Assembly: GCA_963971225.1 (NCBI GenBank)
Contig: OZ020267.1
Location: 101,246,536 to 101,310,535, forward strand
Reading direction: 5' to 3'
DNA from: Melieria omissa
Lineage: Eukaryota > Arthropoda > Insecta > Diptera > Ulidiidae
DNA length: 64,000 nt
This document shows positions 9,160-16,088 of the stretch, piece after piece (position 1 is the stretch's first letter; the number at the start of each line of letters is the position of its first letter). Position numbers and translations under genes: made by a program. Below the pieces are notes generated by a model that was not told where the DNA came from, searched no databases, and saw nothing but the letters and a program-made list of their open reading frames with translations.

Positions 9160-11494
9160 GCCAACGCTCTTGTCGAACCCTTTTTCTCTGTTTCATTAGA
9201 GGCGAAAGCCATCCTGCGGGGCCGAAACGTTTGGCAACGAGGGGGGGAATTTGCCGGTTTGGGAATGAGTTTGCAGGAGTGGTGGGTTCAGAATGATTTT
9301 CCATTAATTCCTGGGGTGGAAACCCTACGGGATTGAGGGCGGCAATCACTTGCGAAACGGCTTTCTTTAGGGCGGGAAGATTATTTCGAAGGGCGGGTCC
9401 AGTATGCATATAGCGACTTGGTACCTCTGTGGCACATGTCAAATGCGAAGAAGGGGGTACTGGACCGCTTAATACCCAACCGAATACTGTATGCTGAGCA
9501 AGTAAGCTGCCACATACATTCCGGTGGATACCTTCGAGCATGATCTGCGGGATGAGATCACTGCCAATCACTATATCAATCTGCGCTGTCTCGAAGGGAT
9601 TTGGATCAGCGAGTTCTAGCATGGCGAAATGTTTCATATTGGGAGCGTTTATGTGGGAAGATGGGAGCGAATTCGTAAGCTCTTGGAGCACGATTGCTTG
9701 CACGGGGAGTTTCGTGCTCGATTGGGGGACTGCCAATGTAAAGAAGCATGTATGATTGGCATTTTGCACAATCTTACCGCCCATGCCCGAGATTTGGAAG
9801 GGAGTTTTCTCGATTGGCAATTTGAGGCGTTTCTGGACCTTCGAGGAAATGAAGGTACGCTGAGAGGCTTGGTCGATCAACGCTCGAACCTTAAACAACT
9901 TTCCTGAGTGTTCAATGGACACCAGTGCCGTAGGCAGAAGAGATTGGGTGCCATTATTAGAGCGTAGGGCTTGTACTTTGGGCGTACTTTGCCTTGACGA
10001 TGTGCGGGGTTGCGCATCCGAAAGGGGGGAATGAGTAGCGGAGCTGTTGTGCGTTCGTTTTGGAGCTGTTGCGACCTGTGATCGGTACGAATGTGACCGA
10101 TTGGGCGATTGTGAGGGTTGCGCATTGCCTTTGGGGAAATGAAGCATGGAATGGTGCTTCATTTGACAGTATACGCACGTAAAATTGCTTGTACAATTCT
10201 CAACAAGGTGGGATGTCGCAAGACAATTTACGCAGAGATTGTGCTTCTTAACGTATTTTAATCGACTCTGGGGGGTGAGTCTTTTGAAGCTCTGGCAAGT
10301 CCGTATGGGATGATTTGCGTTGCAGAGTTTGCACGCGAAGTCCCTTTTCACTTGAGTGTGATAATTTAGGGATTTGTGTGGCCGATTTGGGAGGACATTG
10401 GAAGTCGAAGGTTGAGACGGTTTCGGCTTAGAAGGGCGAATACTTTGCAACCGTTCAAGTACCTCATATCTGCCGGTCAGGAACTCATCCATTTGCGACC
10501 AGGGTGGCAGATCCTTCCGGGATGTCAGTGATTGCTCCCATAGAGCGAGTGTCTCTTGGGGCAATTTGGTACAACATATGTAAACCAATAGCGGATCCCA
10601 ATTGTCAGTGTCTACGGCCTGAGAATTGAGAACAGACAGACAATTGTTTATAGTGTTTTGGATCCGCTGTAGCGCCTCACTATTTTCAGTGTGGGCAGGA
10701 GCGATATTTAAAAGGGATCGGATCTGAGTGTCAACGAGTATGCGTTTATTTTCGAAGCGGGATCTTAGAGCTTCCCACGCGAGTCCGAAATTCTCATCGG
10801 TTAATGCAAATTGTTTTACAATAGCACCGGCTTTACCTTGCGTCTTGTATCGGAGGTGATACAATTTTTGGGCTGGAGTGAGCTGGGGGTGGTTAATGTA
10901 AACCGCGGTAAACATGTCCCGAAAGGACGGCCATTGCTCATAGCCCCCGAAAAAGGTTTCGGTATCACAAGGTGGAACTTGTAGGCAAATGTAAGGGGTA
11001 TTTGCTGGTTCTAGGGGTCGAACCGGTTCCATATGCGCAGCGGGCTGGGGGGACTGAGTTTGGAGCATCTCAATGATGTCCAACATCTGAGCCATGCACA
11101 ACTCGTACTGGTCTGTGCAGGCGTCGAACTTTTGCCTAGCCGACTCTTTGAAACCGTCGGGCTGGCTGTTGTCTTCCGCAATGAAGACTGCCTCATGTGC
11201 GCACAAAAGCCTCTCCCATTGAGCTTTTTTTTGCTTAATTTCGACCATCGATTTGGTCAAATCGTCAATGGGAGCCGATGAAAACTTTGTGCATAATTGC
11301 ACGAGTCTATCGGACTCGAAAATAAATTTTGCAACACTAGGATCGGTTGCTTTGGGAATGGAAAGTTTGGAACGCGTGTTTGGTGGCTCCCGAGTGACAG
11401 GAACTGTCAAACGTGCATTGGCTGACTTTGCAGATCTGGAGGAAGGAGTCTCCATTGTGACAAGTTGTCGTTTGGGTGATCGTTCAACAGACAT
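8993..11494 (-). CDS. BEL/Pao gag-protease polyprotein with truncated pol fusion (833 aa)
   Basis: A long intact frame starts at ATG 11494. Residues about 60-330 form the BEL/Pao gag region (DUF1759-like), including YEQWPSFRDMFTAVY and FENKRILVD. Next comes a Cys/His-rich nucleocapsid-like part with CKLCNANHPIRTC, LCVNCLATSHLVENC and CVYCQMKHHSM. An aspartic protease domain of the BEL type (DUF1758/A17-like) follows, with LIDQASQRTFIS as active-site segment and IDIVIGSDL and FGWVLSGP further on. About 80 residues before the end the frame jumps to a piece of pol, RFGPAGWLSPLM, a motif that normally lies after the RT core, and then degenerates. The RT palm is therefore deleted. Gag and protease look intact. 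Autonomous movement is impossible, but use by related elements in trans cannot be excluded. Confidence 0.85.
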   Translation of the reverse strand: MSVERSPKRQLVTMETPSSRSAKSANARLTVPVTREPPNTRSKLSIPKATDPSVAKFIFESDRLVQLCTKFSSAPIDDLTKSMVEIKQKKAQWERLLCAHEAVFIAEDNSQPDGFKESARQKFDACTDQYELCMAQMLDIIEMLQTQSPQPAAHMEPVRPLEPANTPYICLQVPPCDTETFFGGYEQWPSFRDMFTAVYINHPQLTPAQKLYHLRYKTQGKAGAIVKQFALTDENFGLAWEALRSRFENKRILVDTQIRSLLNIAPAHTENSEALQRIQNTINNCLSVLNSQAVDTDNWDPLLVYICCTKLPQETLALWEQSLTSRKDLPPWSQMDEFLTGRYEVLERLQSIRPSKPKPSQPSTSNVLPNRPHKSLNYHTQVKRDFACKLCNANHPIRTCQSFKRLTPQSRLKYVKKHNLCVNCLATSHLVENCTSNFTCVYCQMKHHSMLHFPKGNAQPSQSPNRSHSYRSQVATAPKRTHNSSATHSPLSDAQPRTSSRQSTPKVQALRSNNGTQSLLPTALVSIEHSGKLFKVRALIDQASQRTFISSKVQKRLKLPIEKTPFQISGMGGKIVQNANHTCFFTLAVPQSSTKLPVQAIVLQELTNSLPSSHINAPNMKHFAMLELADPNPFETAQIDIVIGSDLIPQIMLEGIHRNVCGSLLAQHTVFGWVLSGPVPPSSHLTCATEVPSRYMHTGPALRNNLPALKKAVSQVIAALNPVGFPPQELMENHSEPTTPANSFPNRQIPPLVAKRFGPAGWLSPLMKQRKRVRQERWLDATRSTFTATDGNCIPPQFLIAPTPSRVRKEDSCHSSATRSKRCKSRSRRTDRV

Positions 11495-13332
11495 TTTGTT
11501 TTAAAAGCTCGACAAAGGATAGAAAGTTTAAATAAATATATGTGTGTAGGGTATTGGGGAAATAGACGTGTAGTCTTACCGCTTCCGCGCGAACGATTAG
11601 TGAGTATGGGAAGAGTTGGGAATGGATAAATTCGTTAAAACGAATTTGAATATTTGTCGAGCAAAATAAATAATCAAATAAATTAATAAATAGTTTACAC
11701 CTGTGTGTGTAAATTTGTGTATAGGTATGTGTATTGGGAATATATGTATATGGGGAACAAATAAAATTTGTAAATATGAATGGGTAATAAACAGAAATGT
11801 GTATATGGGAATTGGGAATGTATGTAAAATTATTATAATATAAATATAAATTAAATGTGTAGTCAAATGTGTATGAAAATATGTTTTTATTTGTGAAAAA
11901 GTGATTATTTTTTTTTTTTGATCACGTGAATTCGTGTGTATATATGTGTGTATAAATATATTTATTTGGATGTATATATGTGTGTGTATGTGATTATTTT
12001 TGTTAATTGGGAAATAAATATGTATGTGTATGAGTATAAATATGTGTATGTCTAAATATATATATGTGTGTATGATTATTTGTTTTAGTTTGTAAATGTA
12101 AGTAAAAATGTCAAAATAATTTTGTGCACAAAAATTTGTGTGTGCGAGTGGGCGATACTTGTCCCACTGTATGCACTTGGGATGGCAGCGAATGTGCAGT
12201 GAAAGAGTATGTGCAGCACTATTGAAAATTTTCTAAGTCCTAGAAAATTTTTCAATATGCTGCAGAATACGAGTAACTCGTCCCACTGTGCTTGTTTATT
12301 TACTTCTGCTAGCGAGAGTGGAAAAATGCTTAGGCAGAAGTAAGAATATGTAATTGCACTTGGAGGCAGCAGCGGGAGTGCTTGCTGCTTGTGCGTGCGT
12401 ATATCGCACAAAGCGAAACGCGAAAATATATACAGGTGGGAGAGCGCGAGATCAACAGCTGGAGCGCTTGCTGCTGATCTGCGATATGCACAATGCAAGA
12501 GAAAGGGAAATGCGCGTAAAGAAGAAAGATTAGTGGGATGCATGCTGCAGCGTGAGTTTTTGCTGCCTTGCCTGCGTAGGTCGCACAAAGGTGACTGTGC
12601 AAACAAAAAGCGCAAAATTATGTGCAGTAGCGGGAATGCTTACTGCGATAATCGAACGGGGTAGGGGGTACCAGTATATAAATTTTAACTGGATTTTAGG
12701 AAATTTTTTTGTGGGCATGGGTATATATATTCTATATAAATTATATTTTGTGTTAGTGTATGGGAATGAGGAGTGTGTTAATTTTGAATACAAAATTTTT
12801 AGGCTTATCTTGGGGGCCCAGTGCCCGAGTATGGGGATCTTCTCTACGTGATGTGTGTCGTCTGTCCGCTGTTTGTGCGCTGCTATGTTGTGCTGCTTGC
12901 TGTTGTTGTTGCCCTTTTCTTCTTTTGCGTCTTGCTGTGTGTTGTTGTTGGTTGATACGTTGCCCTTCTTTTATTTCTTTTGTGTGTCACTGCACTTTGT
13001 TTGTAATTTTCAAAAGTTGTTAGTGCTGTTCTCTGCTGTAAGTTTGTTGTTGGTATGTGCTGCCGTTCTTTTGTGTGCACTGCACTGTTCAATGTTTTGT
13101 TCTTTTTTTTGTGATTTGTATATTTGTGCACTGTTTTAATATTGTAATCGCACTTTTTTGATTGTTTCACTGTTTGTTTCGTTGTCACTCTTCGTATTTG
13201 GTTTTTTGTCACTGTTTTTCACTATGTTTTTAGTTTTTGTGTCACTTTATAATTGTTGAATATTTTGTATTTTAAATTGTTTTATTTATTTTTATGTTAG
13301 TGTTTGTGTTTCCGCGTCGCGAGTTCGCGGTT
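11495..13332 (-). other. Long 5' leader of the BEL/Pao element
   Basis: About 1.8 kb lies between the gag start and the primer-binding site. It contains TGTGTA/TATATG-type simple repeats (11.52-12.09 kb), a strong hairpin (12213-12263), and several GYGAGTG/AGTGCTTGCTGC-type short repeats (12.1-12.65 kb). Short frames in it are Cys- or Thr-rich and not credible proteins. Confidence 0.5.
12213..12263. other. Long perfect-looking hairpin
   Basis: ATTGAAAATTTTCTA, the 5-nt loop AGTCC and TAGAAAATTTTTCAAT form a stem of about 16 bp. GCAGCA/TGCTGC extends it outward past one bulge. It lies in the leader of the BEL/Pao element. Confidence 0.6.
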
Positions 13333-13346
13333 GGCTCGAAGGACCA
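13333..13346 (-). other. Primer-binding site complementary to tRNA-Tyr 3' end
   Basis: The minus strand reads TGGTCCTTCGAGCC. This is complementary over 14 nt, CCA included, to the tRNA-Tyr 3' end (...GGCTCGAAGGA-CCA) as I know it from metazoan tRNA-Tyr. It marks where reverse transcription of the BEL/Pao element would start. The adjacent 5' LTR is missing: the CCA overlaps the resumption of mariner sequence. Confidence 0.7.
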
Positions 13347-13631
13347 TCCGCCAAACAGCTCTGACCTAGCACCCAATGACTTCTTTTTATTCCCGCACAT
13401 AAAAAAAAAAATCGCAAGCTCAACGATTTTCATCGCCAGAAGTTGCTGCTGAAGCATTTGTTTGGAGGTATCTCAATCGGAGTTGAAAAAGTTCTTCGAC
13501 AATTGGTTTGAGTGCATTCAAAAATGTATAAGTCTTCAAGGAGAATAACTGGAAAAGCAATAAAACCATTTTTGATGATAACAAAATGCATTTTCATCCT
13601 TTTTGAAAAAATATAAAAGGCAACCCTCGTA

Positions 13632-13850
13632 CTACAAAAAATTTTGTTATTTTGAATACGAATTATTTAACACTCGTCGTTTAACACTTCAAAACTATAA
13701 AAGTATCCAAAATTCTTCTTCTTCTTCCAAATTATTATGTGTTGCATAGTTTTGGGATAATCTGTAACAAAATGAATTAAAGCTCAAATATCTTTTAAAT
13801 TCAGTTAAATTGATCTTTTATAAATGAAAAATATGAATAAACATATTATT
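13632..13850. other. AT-rich spacer between the mariner and the motif array
   Basis: About 220 bp of AT-rich DNA separates the mariner end from the Su(Hw)-motif array. No gene or repeat was recognised. Confidence 0.4.
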
Positions 13851-13854
13851 AAAG

Positions 13855-13868
13855 GCATACTTTTGGGC
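13855..13868 (+). promoter_or_regulatory. Su(Hw)-like site, 1 mismatch
   Basis: GCATACTTTTGGGC. First unit of the array. Confidence 0.6.
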
Positions 13869-13935
13869 TTCAGTTGAATTTAAAGGGTTACAACGTTAGC
13901 GTCAAATTCATATAAATTAATTTTGTGTTTTTGTG

Positions 13936-13949
13936 GTATACTGTTAGGC
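13936..13949 (+). promoter_or_regulatory. Su(Hw)-like site, 2 mismatches
   Basis: GTATACTGTTAGGC. Confidence 0.45.
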
Positions 13950-14049
13950 CAAACTTGGATTTAGATACTTAGAGGAACGTTAAATAGGTTTGATTGTGAA
14001 CTTAAGGCAACTTACCCACAAAACTACAAATTTGTACAAAATTTTTGTA

Positions 14050-14063
14050 GCATACTTTTAGGC
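14050..14063 (+). promoter_or_regulatory. Su(Hw)-like site, exact
   Basis: GCATACTTTTAGGC preceded by TTTTTGTA. Confidence 0.7.
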
Positions 14064-14181
14064 TGTTATTGAAATGAACAATTTTGAAGAACGTTGAACT
14101 GATTTTGAATTCAAGGCCACAACTTCGATTTTGAATTCAAGGCAACTAACTCATAAAATTAAAAAATTTTGTACTTTTGTA

Positions 14182-14195
14182 GCATACCTTCAGGC
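14182..14195 (+). promoter_or_regulatory. Su(Hw)-like site, 2 mismatches
   Basis: GCATACCTTCAGGC. Confidence 0.5.
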
Positions 14196-14396
14196 TAATA
14201 TTGATTTAACAATTTTAAATGAAATTGTAATCGTTCAACTTTAAATACAGGGTTCATAAAATATACATTTTTATATTCTTGTTACGTTCCTTTAGGCTGA
14301 TATTAAATTTAAGAATTCTGAAGAACGTTGATTCGATTTTGAACTAAAAGTAACTTAAAAAAGCAACCATAAAATATAAAAATGTGTATTTTTGTA

Positions 14397-14410
14397 GCAT
14401 ACCTTAAGGC
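14397..14410 (+). promoter_or_regulatory. Su(Hw)-like site, 2 mismatches
   Basis: GCATACCTTAAGGC. The identical variant recurs 210 bp downstream. Confidence 0.5.
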
Positions 14411-14606
14411 TAATATTAAATTTAACAATTTTGAATGAAATTGGAATCGTTCAATTTTGAACACAGGTTTCATAAAAATATAAATTTTTATATTCTTGTC
14501 ACGTTTCTTTAGGCTGATATTAAATTTAACAATTCTGAAGAACGTTGATTCGATTTTGAACTAAAGGCAACTTAACCATAAAAATATAAAAATTTGTACT
14601 TTTGTA

Positions 14607-14620
14607 GCATACCTTAAGGC
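14607..14620 (+). promoter_or_regulatory. Su(Hw)-like site, 2 mismatches
   Basis: GCATACCTTAAGGC, same variant as at 14397. Degenerate versions at 14284, 14501 and 14710 alternate with it. Confidence 0.5.
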
Positions 14621-14816
14621 TAATATTAAATTTAACAATTTTGAATAAATTTGGAATCGTTCAATTATGAACATGAGGTTCAAAAAAATTAAAATTATAT
14701 ATTCTTGTTATGTTCCCTTAGGCTAATATTGAATTTAACAATTCTGAGGAACGTTGAATTGATTTGATTTTGAACTAAAGGCCACTAACTCATATAAATA
14801 GGTGTGTACTCTTGTA

Positions 14817-14830
14817 GCATACTTTTAGGC
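14817..14830 (+). promoter_or_regulatory. Su(Hw)-like site, exact
   Basis: GCATACTTTTAGGC, last unit of the array. Confidence 0.7.
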
Positions 14831-14866
14831 TAATACTGAATTTAATAATTCATTAGAGACAACTCC

Positions 14867-15165
14867 GTAAGGTGATTGTTGCCTTCTGAGCTTCTGTTGC
14901 TGATAGGTAAGAGATGGATAACGTAAAGGGTTTGTGTCTTCGATGAGCGCTATTGATGTTGTGATTGCACGTGTACGACTACAGAAAATAAGAATTCGTT
15001 GAGTGCTGCTTAGCCACTAATTTGAGTAGAAAGGATAAAAACTTGCTCCAAGGATGGGAAGCAAATAGAAGGAAGAAAGATTTGGAAAATTTCGGCGCCA
15101 AGCAGTGAGTGCGAATTGAACCCACGACCTCTGGGATGGGAGATCAGTCCGTTTCGTTCGAAAAA
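14867..15165 (-). mobile_element. Probable SINE fragment with tRNA-like T-arm
   Basis: Read on the minus strand, the right end contains GGACTGATCTCCCATCCC and then GTGGGTTCAATTCGC. That resembles the anticodon arm and B box of a tRNA. The A-box side is missing, so the element would be 5'-truncated. The remaining 200 bp match nothing I recognise. The left end is uncertain. Confidence 0.4.
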
Positions 15166-15492
15166 TGAAACGAAGTAAATTTTCTTTAGTTCATTTTTAA
15201 AGTAATTTTTTATAAATTCTTATAAGTTCCAAAAGGTGTTTCAATGAGTTTTCAGTTCTTTTAAAAACAAAAAAACCACACAATTAAAATTCAGTTAAAA
15301 ATCAACTAAACTTCAATTGACTATTTATTACTGAAATATTATTTCAAATATTTATTTTTAATATATATTTAGGCGCAAGAGTCATTAAATTTATTATTAT
15401 TTTTTTATTTTATTATTTAAAAAAAAGATCCTAGAATTAGGTAACAATTCATACAGACTAACAGAATAAAAATTACCGCTAAACTTCATTTA

Positions 15493-16088
15493 CAGCCCGA
15501 TTCTGTACACTTGATAAATTCACCATATTGACTATTTGTCAAGTTTTTATTATTTGTCAAGAATCGGTATTCTATCCCAAAAATAAAAGCTCTTTTCTTG
15601 ATAAATTGTCAAAACTGTGAATGCTATTGACAACAGCATACAAATTGAAATTTTGCCTATTGAAAATGGAAGAATTGTGCATGTTTACACTTTTACATCA
15701 GAGAAAATAAAAAAAAAATTCCGTTACCTCCTCCACGAATTATTTTTTGTATGCAAAAAGCGCCTATTGTGAAACTATTGAAAAAAAAACGCACGAACTT
15801 ATTTCCAGCCCAGCCAGGATTCGATCCGAGGGCGCACGGTATGAGAAGCCAGCGCGTACCCGCTGGGCTATCAAGGCCGGTTTTTTTTTTGCAAAACTTA
15901 CTGTAGTTAAACTGTTTGTCTTATTTTTTGACAATTTAACAACTGTCGCATATTCACCTTATGTTGAATTAAATGAGCTTTTTACTTTATCAATGTTGGA
16001 TCAGAATACGAGCAAAGCTTTTGCTTGATAAAAATCTTGACAAAATTTCTTGATAAAAAATTTGTCAAGAATGCACAGAATCAGGCTG
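15493..16088. mobile_element. MITE with TTA target duplication (Harbinger-like), 596 bp
   Basis: The ends are CAGCCCGATTCTGT (from 15493) and the complement ACAGAATCAGGCTG (to 16088), flanked by TTA on both sides (15490-15492 and 16089-16091). Several CTTGATAAA/TTGTCAAGA words are arranged as subterminal inverted repeats. A 3-bp TWA duplication is typical of PIF/Harbinger elements. No transposase is encoded. A tRNA-like sequence sits in the middle. Confidence 0.7.
15808..15880 (-). other. tRNA-like sequence (A and B boxes) inside the MITE
   Basis: The minus strand has TAGCCCAGCGGG (complement of 15859-15870), which fits the A-box consensus, and GGATCGAATCC (complement of 15817-15827), which fits the B box, about 32 nt apart. 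The arms do not fold into a convincing complete cloverleaf. A SINE head captured by or inserted in the MITE is more likely than a working tRNA gene. T/A-rich runs on both sides would fit a SINE insertion. Confidence 0.55.

Larger units (their letters stand above)
8270..13344 (-). mobile_element. BEL/Pao LTR retrotransposon, internally deleted, single LTR
   Basis: The element lies on the minus strand inside the mariner transposase. Reading its sense strand from right to left: a primer-binding site at 13333-13346, a long 5' leader (about 11.5-13.33 kb), gag-protease (11494-8993), remnants of pol, the pol C-terminus (to about 8503), and a 3' LTR-like end at 8270-8505. That end has AATAAAG (complement of 8335-8341) and terminates ...TTAAACA. 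No 5' LTR lies beyond the primer-binding site; mariner sequence begins at once. Most of the reverse transcriptase, RNase H and integrase is missing. No convincing target duplication was found. Confidence 0.8.
7446..13609 (+). pseudogene. Mariner transposase pseudogene (interrupted)
   Basis: Tc1/mariner transposases cut and paste DNA with a DD34D catalytic triad. The frame starts at ATG 7446, resumes after the insertion at 13345, and ends near 13609. Family signatures are TGDESWIYAYEP (first catalytic Asp), HQENALSHTS (normally HxDNAxxHT) and SSDLAPNDFFLFPH after the insertion (third Asp). The gene is dead for four independent reasons: an in-frame TAG near 7516, an in-frame TAA near 7632, a frameshift near 7830-7865 that splits two overlapping frames, and a 5.1-kb insertion. 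The second catalytic Asp position also reads Glu. Confidence 0.85.
7273..13629 (+). mobile_element. Mariner transposon split by a BEL/Pao insertion
   Basis: The two outer parts, 7273-8269 and 13345-13629, join to about 1.28 kb, the normal mariner size. A TA dinucleotide lies outside each end (7271-7272 and 13630-13631). The inner part of the terminal inverted repeats matches well: TGCCTTTTATATTTTTTCAA follows 7278 and also appears on the complement upstream of 13624. The outermost bases differ. The retrotransposon at 8270-13344 interrupts the transposase coding region, so it is the younger insertion. Confidence 0.85.
13850..14862 (+). repeat. Satellite-like tandem array carrying Su(Hw)-like motifs
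   Basis: Ten diverged units each begin (T)TTGTAG-like sequence followed by GCATACTTTTAGGC or a variant, then TAATATTGAATTTAACAATT. Motif starts are 13855, 13936, 14050, 14182, 14284, 14397, 14501, 14607, 14710 and 14817. Spacing from 14182 on is 102-113 bp. From 14182 the unit alternates between two types (GCATACCTTAAGGC and ACGTTYCTTTAGGC), so the real period there is a dimer of about 210 bp. The sequence between motifs is AT-rich and more variable than the motif. Confidence 0.85.

Noticed and set aside
12855..13212. Cys-rich plus-strand and Thr-rich minus-strand frames
   Set aside because: They are in the retrotransposon leader, are low-complexity and overlap on opposite strands.
13850..14862. 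CRISPR-like regularly spaced repeats
   Set aside because: Eukaryotic context, diverged units with similar spacers, and no cas genes. It is a satellite-like array.
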